A stretch of 7,020 nucleotides of DNA. Origin: an uncultured Lachnospiraceae bacterium (GTDB lineage Bacteria > Bacillota > Clostridia > Lachnospirales > Lachnospiraceae). This document shows positions 1-6,280 of the stretch, piece after piece. The translations under genes and the position numbers were made by a program. Under the pieces are notes generated by a model. The model had not been told where the DNA came from. It did not search any database and saw only the letters and a program-made list of their open reading frames with translations. The stretch lies in assembly GCA_902766845.1 (NCBI GenBank), contig CACXFD010000034.1:1-7020 (forward strand), in the 5' to 3' direction. How positions within the stretch are numbered: the stretch's first letter is position 1; every line of letters begins with the position of its first letter.

Positions 1-1112
1 ACGAGGACTGTCATCTGGTCATCACGCCCGCTTCCGGCGCGCGCGGCTCCTATATCGAATGCTGGGGCGTGCTGGGCACGTCCGGGATGCCGTTCATCCT
101 GTCCGCGGCGCTGGAGAGCATGCGGGAGAGCGTGGCGCTGTCGCAGCACTTCTTCGTGCTGACCGGCCTGATCGCGACCTTGCTCGGCATGATCCTGATC
201 TATCTGACATCGCGCCGGATGATGCGTCCGGTGGAGCAACTCTCGCGGATCTCCACGAAGCTTGCGGACCTGGACTTTTCCGAACGCTATGAAGGACGGG
301 AACGGGACGAGATCGGCGTGCTGGGCACCAACATGAACCGGATGGCGGACGCGCTGCAGGAGACGGTCGGGGAGCTGAAGGCGGCCAATGAGCAGCTGAG
401 CCGCGACCTTGAGAAGCAGACGCAGATCGATGATATGCGCCGCGACTTTTTGAACAATGTCTCGCATGAGCTGAAAACGCCGATCGCCCTGATCCAGGGC
501 TACGCGGAGGGGCTGGCCGACGACGTCACGAGCGACCCCGAGAGCCGCGCGTATTACTGCCATGTGATCATGGACGAGGCGGAAAAGATGAACCGGATGG
601 TGCGCCAGCTCCTGACGCTGAATCATCTGGAAGCGGGCACCAGCGCGCCCGAGGCCGTGCGCTTTGATCTGGTCAGCATGATCCGCGCCATCCTGCAGTC
701 GAGCCAGGTGCTGGATCCGGCCGTCCGTGTGCTGTTCCGGGAAACGGAGCCGGTCTGGGTCCTCGCGGACGAATTCCAGATGGAAGAGGTGTTCACGAAT
801 TATCTGACGAACGCCTATCATCACGTGAACGAGCGCAAGCTGATCACGGTCTCGCTAACAAAGGAGGCGGAGACGGTCCGCGTGTCGGTCCGCAATACCG
901 GCGACCCGATCCCCGAAGAAGATATCCCGCTGATCTGGGATAAGTTCTATAAGGTCGACAAGGCCCGCACGCGCGCCTACGGGGGCAGCGGGATCGGCCT
1001 TTCGATCGTGAAGGCGGTCATGGAAGCGCACCGGCAGGCATATGGCGCGGAGAACAGCGGGGACGGCGTCACGTTCTGGTTCGATGTGAAGCGCGCGCCG
1101 GAAGAAGGATAA
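1..1112 (+). CDS. Sensor histidine kinase, 5' end cut off by the window
   Basis: Membrane sensor kinase of a two-component system: it autophosphorylates a histidine and passes the phosphate to a response regulator, probably encoded just upstream outside the window. The frame is open from nt 3, so the true start lies to the left; the internal GTG at 69 is not a convincing start. In order: the end of an extracytoplasmic sensor region, a membrane helix (about nt 150-212), a HAMP linker (about 195-368), then the HisKA dimerisation helix with H-box FLNNVSHELKTP, phospho-acceptor His at 465-467. The ATPase domain has an N-box (FTNYLTNAYHH, Asn at 798-800), a G1 box reading NTGDPIP (from 894), an F-box (WDKFYKVDKARTR) and a G2 box (GGSGIGLSIVKA, about 981). 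The NTG form of G1 replaces the usual DxG and is, from memory, common in clostridial VanS-like kinases. The stop is TAA at 1110-1112. The signal sensed cannot be told from this fragment. Confidence 0.93.
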   Translation, partial: EDCHLVITPASGARGSYIECWGVLGTSGMPFILSAALESMRESVALSQHFFVLTGLIATLLGMILIYLTSRRMMRPVEQLSRISTKLADLDFSERYEGRERDEIGVLGTNMNRMADALQETVGELKAANEQLSRDLEKQTQIDDMRRDFLNNVSHELKTPIALIQGYAEGLADDVTSDPESRAYYCHVIMDEAEKMNRMVRQLLTLNHLEAGTSAPEAVRFDLVSMIRAILQSSQVLDPAVRVLFRETEPVWVLADEFQMEEVFTNYLTNAYHHVNERKLITVSLTKEAETVRVSVRNTGDPIPEEDIPLIWDKFYKVDKARTRAYGGSGIGLSIVKAVMEAHRQAYGAENSGDGVTFWFDVKRAPEEG

Positions 1113-1116
1113 AAGA

Positions 1117-1142
1117 CCGCCGCGGCCCTATGGCCGCGGCGG
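1117..1142 (-). terminator. Hairpin between convergent genes, likely deoD terminator
   Basis: A perfect 11-bp GC-rich stem (1117-1127 with 1132-1142) closes a CTAT loop. Read on the - strand, the stem is followed by TCTTTTATCC, a short U-rich run that fits an intrinsic terminator for the leftward deoD gene, whose stop is 62 nt before it. On the + strand the stem is followed by a purine-rich stretch with no U-tract, so termination of the kinase gene here is less certain. The hairpin begins 5 nt after the kinase stop codon. Confidence 0.7.
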
Positions 1143-1204
1143 ATAGAAGGATGGAACGCGGATGACCGGGAGACCGGCCCGGCACGGCGCGGTGCGGCGG
1201 CCGG

Positions 1205-1915
1205 TCAGAACGCCAGCGCGGTCTCGAGCGCGACCTTCATCATGTTCGTGAAGCCGGTCTGACGCTCTTCGGGCAAAAGCTCCTCGGTGCGGTAGATGTG
1301 ATCGGAGACCGAGAGCAGGCACAGGGCCTTTTTCCCGGCCCGGGCCGCGATCGCGTACAGGGCCGCAGCCTCCATCTCCACGGCCAGCACGCCCATGGAG
1401 CGCCAGGCATCGTTGGCGCCGGGGGTCTCGTTGTAAAAATGATCGGAGCTCAGGATGTTGCCGGCATGGTACGGAACGCCGAGCCGCTCCGCCGCGCGGG
1501 CCGCGGCCTCCAGCACGTCAAAGCTCGCGATGGGCGCGAACGTTCCGGGCAGGCCGTACTGGGCCAGGAAATTGGAATCGGTGCAGGCGCCGGAAGCCAG
1601 GATCAGGTCCTTCAGCTGAAGGTATTCCTGCAGGGCGCCGCAGGAGCCGATCCGCATGATAACCTCCACCCCGTAGAACGCGTAGAGCTCATAGGTGTAG
1701 ATGCCGATGGATGGGATGCCCATGCCGTGGCCCATCACGGACAGGCGCTTGCCCTGATAGGTGCCGGTATAGCCGAGCATGCCGCGGACCGTGTTGAAGC
1801 AGACAGGGTCCGTCAGGAAGTTCTCCGCAATGTATTTGGCGCGGAGCGGGTCGCCGGCCATCAGGACGACGGGCGCGATCTCACCGGGCGACGCGGCGTT
1901 ATGAGGGGTAGACAT
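1205..1915 (-). CDS. deoD: DeoD-type purine nucleoside phosphorylase
   Basis: Cytoplasmic enzyme of purine salvage: it splits purine (deoxy)ribonucleosides with phosphate into the free base and (deoxy)ribose 1-phosphate. The product is 236 residues, close to the 239 of the E. coli enzyme, and aligns along its whole length from memory. Family residues are in place: His5, the phosphate ligands Arg25 (in GDPLRAKYIAE), Arg44 (in NTVRGMLGYTGTY), Arg88 and Ser91 (in RIGSCGA), the ribose-binding VEMEAA motif at 179-184, and the catalytic Asp205 (in SVSDH) with Arg218. The MGHGMGIPS signature is at 61-69. The frame stays open far upstream, but the Met at 1913-1915 matches the family N-terminus (STPHN) and has a good Shine-Dalgarno. 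The gene stands alone and diverges from the DJ-1 gene; no deoB, deoC or pdp gene is next to it in this window. Confidence 0.96.
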   Translation of the reverse strand: MSTPHNAASPGEIAPVVLMAGDPLRAKYIAENFLTDPVCFNTVRGMLGYTGTYQGKRLSVMGHGMGIPSIGIYTYELYAFYGVEVIMRIGSCGALQEYLQLKDLILASGACTDSNFLAQYGLPGTFAPIASFDVLEAAARAAERLGVPYHAGNILSSDHFYNETPGANDAWRSMGVLAVEMEAAALYAIAARAGKKALCLLSVSDHIYRTEELLPEERQTGFTNMMKVALETALAF

Positions 1916-1921
1916 GGGAAG

Positions 1922-1930
1922 CTCCTTTCT
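1922..1930 (-). promoter_or_regulatory. Shine-Dalgarno of deoD (fixes the start)
   Basis: On the - strand AGAAAGGAG lies 6 nt before the ATG at 1913-1915. It decides the start, because the same frame runs open for well over 100 further codons upstream with no comparable site that fits the family. Confidence 0.85.
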
Positions 1931-1934
1931 GTGA

Positions 1935-1949
1935 GGCGGCCGGGCCGCC
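1935..1949. repeat. Short GC inverted repeat in the deoD leader
   Basis: GGCGGC (1935-1940) and GCCGCC (1944-1949) form a 6-bp stem with a 3-nt loop. In the deoD transcript the hairpin would lie 4 nt upstream of the Shine-Dalgarno, where it could affect ribosome access. In GC-rich DNA such a short repeat may also be chance. Confidence 0.35.
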
Positions 1950-1968
1950 GATGATCTGAGTCTGTACG

Positions 1969-1988
1969 GGACAGAGACCGCTCTGTCC
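1969..1988. promoter_or_regulatory. Operator-like inverted repeat in the deoD leader
   Basis: GGACAGAG and CTCTGTCC form a perfect 8-bp inverted repeat around a 4-bp centre (ACCG). It starts about where the deoD transcript should begin (roughly +3 to +22 from the extended -10 at 1998-2006). It could be a repressor operator for the divergent region or a 5' stem-loop in the deoD mRNA. I do not recognise the motif as the site of a named regulator. Confidence 0.45.
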
Positions 1989-1997
1989 TTCGAAGTT

Positions 1998-2006
1998 ACT
2001 ATATCA
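1998..2006 (-). promoter_or_regulatory. Extended -10 promoter candidate for deoD
   Basis: On the - strand the sequence reads TGATATAGT, that is TGn followed by TATAGT (5 of 6 matches to TATAAT). The -35 region at a 17-bp spacing (TGGCGG, 2021-2026) is poor, as is usual when an extended -10 is present. It predicts a leader of roughly 75 nt before the deoD start. I found no equally good + strand promoter for the DJ-1 gene in this gap. Confidence 0.5.
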
Positions 2007-2011
2007 TGCCG

Positions 2012-2025
2012 GGCGGAAAACCGCC
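2012..2025. repeat. Short inverted repeat over the -35 region of deoD
   Basis: GGCGG (2012-2016) and CCGCC (2021-2025) form a 5-bp stem around AAAA. It overlaps the place where the deoD -35 element should be and lies 28 nt before the DJ-1 start codon. It could be a protein-binding site or chance. Confidence 0.3.
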
Positions 2026-2042
2026 AGATATTCTTTTGAAAC

Positions 2043-2049
2043 AGGGAGG
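2043..2049 (+). promoter_or_regulatory. Shine-Dalgarno of the DJ-1 family gene (fixes the start)
   Basis: AGGGAGG stands 4 nt before the ATG at 2054. It decides between this ATG and an in-frame ATG at 2006, which has no ribosome binding site and would add 16 residues that do not resemble the family's N-terminus. Confidence 0.85.
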
Positions 2050-2053
2050 GAAC

Positions 2054-2623
2054 ATGGAAAAACGGGCTTATGCCTTCATGGCAAACGGAATGGAAGAAGT
2101 CGAATGCCTGGCCGTCGTGGACATGCTCGTGCGGGGCGGGATCCGCGTGACCAAGGTCTCGGTGGAGGAAGAGAAGACCGTGACAGGCGCCCACGGGATC
2201 ACAGTCGTCGCTGACGCGCTGTTCTCCGAGATCGATCCGGCGCAGGCGGACGTGCTGTTTTTGCCGGGCGGCATGCCCGGGACGCTGCACCTGAAGGCGC
2301 ACGAAGGACTCGCCGCGGCGCTTCTGGCCGCCGAAGGACGAGGCCAGCGCATCGCGGCGATCTGCGCCGCGCCGATCGTGCTGGGCGGCCTCGGACTGAT
2401 GAAGGGGCGGCGCGGCACCTGCTATCCGGGAGAGGACCTGGAATGCCAGATGACCGGCTATACCCGCGTGCCGGAAGGCGTCGTAACGGACGGCTATATC
2501 ACGACCGGACGCGGCGTGGGGTTCGCGATCGACCTGGGGCTGGAGCTCGTGGCGCTGCTGCGGGGGCGTGACCTGTCCGAGCAGATCCGGGAGAGCATCC
2601 AGTACAACTGGCCGGTGCGCTGA
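2054..2623 (+). CDS. DJ-1/PfpI (YajL/ThiJ) family protein
   Basis: A 189-residue cytoplasmic protein of the DJ-1 superfamily, the same length as human DJ-1. Members have been described as glyoxalases, protein deglycases (disputed), redox-sensing chaperones and stress proteins; the exact activity cannot be read from sequence. Signature features are visible: the N-terminal strand and ANGMEEVECLAVVDMLVRGG, where Glu17 takes the place of DJ-1 Glu18, which hydrogen-bonds the reactive cysteine; the FLPGGMPG loop at 69-76; the nucleophile elbow AAICAAP with Cys104 (equal to DJ-1 Cys106); and a C-terminal TTGRGVGFAIDLGLELV segment matching the family's TSRGPGTSFEFAL region. It diverges from deoD and is followed by a gap with degenerate repeats and a terminator, so it is probably transcribed alone. 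PfpI-type protease activity is unlikely given the DJ-1-like motifs. Confidence 0.93.
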   Translation: MEKRAYAFMANGMEEVECLAVVDMLVRGGIRVTKVSVEEEKTVTGAHGITVVADALFSEIDPAQADVLFLPGGMPGTLHLKAHEGLAAALLAAEGRGQRIAAICAAPIVLGGLGLMKGRRGTCYPGEDLECQMTGYTRVPEGVVTDGYITTGRGVGFAIDLGLELVALLRGRDLSEQIRESIQYNWPVR

Positions 2624-2700
2624 CCCAACAGCCCGTTCCGGGCCGTCACAGGCGGTACCGTGCCGTCACAGCCGGACTGTGTCGTCAAAGCCGGTCCGGG
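2622..2700. repeat. Degenerate ~20-bp tandem repeat, three clear copies and a weaker fourth
   Basis: Units begin at 2642 (GCCGTCACAGGCGGTACCGT), 2662 (GCCGTCACAGCCGGACTGT) and 2681 (GTCGTCAAAGCCGGTCCGGG). The first ten bases are identical in units 1 and 2 and differ at two places in unit 3. The 20 bases at 2622-2641, starting in the DJ-1 stop codon, match unit 1 at about 11 of 20 positions and may be an older copy. The array fills the space between the DJ-1 stop and the terminator. No reading frame through it looks coding. Function unknown. Confidence 0.55.
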
Positions 2701-2723
2701 CGGCACGGAGACCGGAGTGAGAA

Positions 2724-2760
2724 AAGCCCTGAAAAAACCGGTTGGTTTTTTTCAGGGCTT
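2724..2760 (+). terminator. Intrinsic terminator after the DJ-1 gene
   Basis: AAGCCCTG (2724-2731) pairs with CAGGGCTT (2753-2760); inside, a run of six A pairs with a run of seven T (one bulge), then CC with GG, closing on a GGTT loop. The stem is about 16 bp. Downstream, + strand bases TTGTGTTATAATCT are moderately U-rich; on the - strand the stem is followed by TTCTCAC, so it may work weakly both ways. It separates the DJ-1 gene from the tig cluster. Confidence 0.8.
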
Positions 2761-2770
2761 GTGTTATAAT
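2742..2770 (+). promoter_or_regulatory. Promoter of tig (and probably clpP-clpX), nested in the terminator
   Basis: A perfect extended -10, TGTTATAAT (2762-2770), contains a consensus TATAAT at 2765-2770. At the ideal 17-bp spacing lies TTGGTT (2742-2747), matching the first three bases of TTGACA. The start of transcription should be near 2777, giving a leader of about 75 nt before tig. The -35 hexamer and most of the spacer lie in the loop and 3' arm of the preceding terminator hairpin. I see no CIRCE element (TTAGCACTC-N9-GAGTGCTAA) and no CtsR heptad repeat nearby. Confidence 0.8.
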
Positions 2771-2782
2771 CTATGTTCGCAG

Positions 2783-2804
2783 CGTTATGGGCTATAAAAT
2801 AACG
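2783..2804. promoter_or_regulatory. Inverted repeat at the start of the tig leader
   Basis: CGTTAT (2783-2788) and ATAACG (2799-2804) form a perfect 6-bp inverted repeat with a 10-nt centre, beginning about 6 nt after the predicted transcription start. It is AT-rich in a GC-rich setting. It could be an operator placed just downstream of the promoter or a weak 5' mRNA hairpin. A second TATAAA in its centre (2793-2798) lacks a credible -35. Confidence 0.35.
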
Positions 2805-2851
2805 AGACCCGGCGCGCCCAAGATCCGAAGGAAAAAGAAGGAGGCACGCGC

Positions 2852-4138
2852 ATGAGCGTACAGGTGGAGACTCTCGAGAAGAGCATGGCAAAATTAAAGG
2901 TGACGATGCCCGCAGAAGATATCGACAAGGCGATGCAGGCTGTCTATACACGCAACCGCGGAAAGTTCCAGATCCCCGGTTTCCGCAAGGGCCATGCGCC
3001 CCGCAAGCTGATCGAGCAGATGTACGGAAAGGGCGTCTTCTTCGAAGATGCGATCAACGACCTGCTGCCCGAAGCTTATGAGAAGGCGTATAAGGAAAGC
3101 GGTCTGGATATCGTGAGCCGTCCCGAGATCACGTTCGAGGAGATGGAGATCGGCAAGGACGCGGTCTTTACCGCGCTGGTCGCCGTGAAGCCTCCGGTCA
3201 CGCTCGGAGAATACAAGGGACTGGTCGCCGAAAAGACGGACGTCACGGTCACCGAAGAGGACGTGATGAAGGAGATCCGTCATGACCAGGAGATGAACTC
3301 CACGCTGAAGACCGTGGAGGATCAGCCCGCGAAGCTGGACGACCAGGTCGTGATCGACTATGTCGGCGAGATGGACGGCGTGCCGTTCGACGGCGGCTCG
3401 GACAAGGGCTATCACCTGACGCTCGGCTCCCACAGCTTCATCGAGGGCTTTGAGGATCAGCTGGTCGGCGCCAAGGCCGGAGATCAGTTGGATGTGAATG
3501 TGACCTTCCCCGAAGAGTATCACGCCGCGGAACTGGCCGGCAAGCCCGCCGTGTTCCACGTGACCGTGAAAGAGGTCAAGGTCCGCGAGATGCCGGAGCT
3601 GAACGACGACTTCGCGTCGGACGTCTCCGAATTCGAGACTTTTGAAGAGTATAAGGCGGACAAGGAAGCCAAGCTGAAGGCCCGCAAGGAAGAACAGGCC
3701 AAGACCGAACGCGAGAACACGCTCGTGGAGAAGGCCGTCGAGAACGCCCAGCTCGAGATCCCCGAGGCTATGCTGGATACCGAATCCCGCGCCATGCTGG
3801 AGGACTTCCGCCAGCGTCTCGAGATGCAGGGCATGAACATGGACATGTACTACCAGTACACGAACAAGAACGAGAAGAGCATGCTGGATGAGATCCGGCC
3901 CGGCGCGGAGAAGCAGATCCGGACGCGCCTGGTGCTGGAGGCGGTCTCCGCGGCGGAAGGCATCGAGGCGTCTGAAGAGGACGTCGAGAAGAAGCTGCAG
4001 GAGATGGCGGACCAGTACAAGATGGAGCTCGAGAAGGTGAAGTCCTTCATGGATGAGGGCTCCATCGACCAGCTCAAGAACGATATCAGGATGCAGAAGG
4101 CCATCGACCTGATCGTCGCGGAGTCCAAGGAGAACTGA
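2852..4138 (+). CDS. tig: Trigger factor, ribosome-associated chaperone and peptidyl-prolyl isomerase
   Basis: Trigger factor binds the ribosome at the nascent-chain exit, shields emerging polypeptides and isomerises prolyl bonds. The 428-residue product has the usual length and three domains: an N-terminal ribosome-binding domain (about 1-145) with the signature loop PGFRKGHAPRK, where Phe44-Arg45-Lys46 dock on the ribosome; an FKBP-type isomerase domain (about 163-243, from DDQVVIDYVGEMDG through GSHSFIEGFEDQLVGAKAG to FHVTVKEVK); and a charged, helical SurA-like C-terminal chaperone domain (about 250-428) rich in Glu and Lys. The start at 2852 follows AAGGAGG (2838-2844) with a 7-nt spacer. 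It heads the cluster tig-clpP-clpX-lon; coupling folding at the ribosome with Clp and Lon degradation is the common Firmicute arrangement. The gap to clpP (137 nt) has no clear terminator, so cotranscription is likely. Confidence 0.98.
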   Translation: MSVQVETLEKSMAKLKVTMPAEDIDKAMQAVYTRNRGKFQIPGFRKGHAPRKLIEQMYGKGVFFEDAINDLLPEAYEKAYKESGLDIVSRPEITFEEMEIGKDAVFTALVAVKPPVTLGEYKGLVAEKTDVTVTEEDVMKEIRHDQEMNSTLKTVEDQPAKLDDQVVIDYVGEMDGVPFDGGSDKGYHLTLGSHSFIEGFEDQLVGAKAGDQLDVNVTFPEEYHAAELAGKPAVFHVTVKEVKVREMPELNDDFASDVSEFETFEEYKADKEAKLKARKEEQAKTERENTLVEKAVENAQLEIPEAMLDTESRAMLEDFRQRLEMQGMNMDMYYQYTNKNEKSMLDEIRPGAEKQIRTRLVLEAVSAAEGIEASEEDVEKKLQEMADQYKMELEKVKSFMDEGSIDQLKNDIRMQKAIDLIVAESKEN

Positions 4139-4275
4139 CCCCGCACCGGCCGTCTGGCGGACGCCGCGGAGCGGACATGAGACCGGTGCCGCACGGCGGT
4201 CCGCAGGAGACAGGCTGACTGCATACCGACAGCGGAGCGAAGGCTCCGACATGACGAGGACAAGGAGGGATCATT
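4139..4275 (+). other. tig-clpP intergenic region with hairpins and a split repeat
   Basis: This 137-nt gap holds no credible gene and no hairpin followed by a U-tract. GCACCGG (4143-4149) can pair with CCGGTGC (4183-4189), and CGGAGC (4233-4238) pairs with GCTCCG (4243-4248) around a GAAG loop. The words GCGGAGCG and GACATGA occur side by side at 4166-4180 and again at 4232-4254, the second time split by the 8 bases that make the second hairpin's right side. I find no -35/-10 pair of quality and no CtsR-type GGTCAAA site. AAGGAGG at 4262-4268 is the clpP ribosome binding site. Confidence 0.45.
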
Positions 4276-4857
4276 ATGAGCATCATCCCTAACGTGATCG
4301 AGACCAGCCGCGGAGGCGAGCGCTTTTACGACATCTATTCCCGCCTGCTGCGTGACCGCATCATCTTCCTCGGGGAAGAGGTGACGGATGTGTCGGCCAG
4401 CATCGTGGTGGCGCAGATGCTGTTCCTGGAGTCGGAAGATCCGAACAAGGACATCTATCTGTACATCAACAGCCCGGGCGGTTCGGTGAGCGCCGGCATG
4501 GCGATCTATGACACCATGCATTATGTGAAGTGCCCGGTGTCCACGATCTGCATGGGCATGGCTGCCAGCATGGGCGCGTTCCTGCTGGCCGGCGGGGAAA
4601 AGGGCAAGCGCTTCGCGCTTCCGAATTCCAAGATCATGATCCATCAGCCTTCGGGCGGCGCCCAGGGCCAGGCCACGGACATCCGCATCGTGGCGGATGA
4701 GATCCTGAAGACCAAAAAGACGCTGAATGAGCTGCTGGCCGCCAACACCGGACAGCCGCTCGAGAAGATCGAGCAGGATACCGAGCGCGACAACTATATG
4801 ACCGCGCAGGAAGCCAAGGCTTACGGACTGATCGACGAAGTCATCGAACACCACTGA
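4276..4857 (+). CDS. clpP: ATP-dependent Clp protease proteolytic subunit ClpP
   Basis: Serine peptidase that assembles as a barrel of two heptameric rings and degrades proteins fed by a Clp ATPase such as ClpX, encoded next. The product is 193 residues, typical of the family. The catalytic triad is visible as Ser98 (in GMAASMGA), His123 (in MIHQPSGG) and Asp172 (in TERDNYM). The oxyanion-site motif INSPGGSVSAGMAIYDTM is at 64-81, and the handle region GQATDIRIVADEIL that joins the two rings is at 131-144. The N-terminus (SIIPNVIETSRGGERFYDIYSRLL) is the short form with little or no propeptide. AAGGAGG (4262-4268) lies 7 nt before the ATG. It follows tig and is separated from clpX by only 16 nt, whose ribosome binding site overlaps its stop codon. 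Confidence 0.98.
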   Translation: MSIIPNVIETSRGGERFYDIYSRLLRDRIIFLGEEVTDVSASIVVAQMLFLESEDPNKDIYLYINSPGGSVSAGMAIYDTMHYVKCPVSTICMGMAASMGAFLLAGGEKGKRFALPNSKIMIHQPSGGAQGQATDIRIVADEILKTKKTLNELLAANTGQPLEKIEQDTERDNYMTAQEAKAYGLIDEVIEHH

Positions 4858-4861
4858 GGAG
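4857..4861 (+). promoter_or_regulatory. Shine-Dalgarno of clpX with unusually long spacing
   Basis: AGGAG begins on the last base of the clpP stop codon and is 12 nt from the clpX ATG at 4874, compared with 7 nt for tig, clpP and lon here. No better site lies between. The N-terminal ClpX sequence supports this ATG, so translation of clpX may lean on ribosomes finishing clpP. Confidence 0.6.
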
Positions 4862-4873
4862 CAGATTCCCATC

Positions 4874-6169
<1,296 letters not shown>

Positions 6170-6230
6170 GACCGTCCCGCAAGGACCGGGGAGCGGTGTA
6201 TCCCCCGGAAACAGGAACGGACAGACGGTC
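6170..6230 (+). promoter_or_regulatory. Possible antiterminator region upstream of lon
   Basis: GACCGTC (6170-6176), directly after the clpX stop codon, is the perfect complement of GACGGTC (6224-6230), which is the 5' arm of the terminator hairpin. If these pair, the terminator cannot form. Between them CCGGGG (6186-6191) pairs with CCCCGG (6203-6208), a 6-bp hairpin with an 11-nt loop that would bring the two segments together. This is the geometry of a transcription attenuator, but a 7-bp complement in GC-rich DNA, equivalent to a repeat of the terminator's 3' arm, may be chance. No leader peptide or known riboswitch was recognised. Confidence 0.35.
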
Positions 6231-6267
6231 TGCACCCTTTGATGCGGTGCGGACCGTTTTTGTTTTT
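6225..6267 (+). terminator. Strong intrinsic terminator between clpX and lon
   Basis: ACGGTCTGCACC (6225-6236) pairs with GGTGCGGACCGT (6246-6257): 12 bp with one U-G wobble and a 9-nt loop. It is followed by TTTTTGTTTTT (6257-6267), the best U-tract in the window. It should end the tig-clpP-clpX transcript. Unusually, lon's Shine-Dalgarno begins two bases after the U-tract ends, so the hairpin is part of any lon leader that starts upstream. Confidence 0.88.
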
Positions 6268-6268
6268 C

Positions 6269-6273
6269 AGGAG
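6269..6273 (+). promoter_or_regulatory. Shine-Dalgarno of lon, abutting the terminator U-tract
   Basis: AGGAG lies 7 nt before the ATG at 6281 and one base after the last T of the terminator tract. The position leaves no room for a promoter between terminator and gene. Confidence 0.8.
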
Positions 6274-6280
6274 AAAGAAG

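Noticed and set aside
857..866. AAAGGAGGCG inside the kinase gene, as an internal ribosome binding site
   Set aside because: No start codon follows that opens a sensible frame; it encodes Thr-Lys-Glu-Ala in the ATPase domain.
894..911. NTGDPIP instead of DxGxG in the G1 box of the histidine kinase, a possible sign of an inactive kinase
   Set aside because: This variant is, from memory, usual in VanS-like clostridial kinases, and the other boxes are intact.
2006..2053. Earlier ATG for the DJ-1 family gene
   Set aside because: No Shine-Dalgarno, and the added 16 residues do not match the family; the ATG at 2054 has AGGGAGG at the right place.
1916..2302. Upstream extension of the deoD frame on the - strand
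   Set aside because: It runs into the DJ-1 gene on the opposite strand. The family N-terminus and the Shine-Dalgarno fix the start at 1915.
4177..4218. Short 13-codon ORF between tig and clpP
   Set aside because: No Shine-Dalgarno and an unremarkable sequence; most likely chance.
2894..4252. Long open frame on the - strand opposite tig (and a similar one at 4841-5950 opposite clpX)
   Set aside because: Antisense to well-supported genes. The Leu/His/Asp-rich translations are typical of the complement of GC-rich codons, and neither has a recognisable domain.
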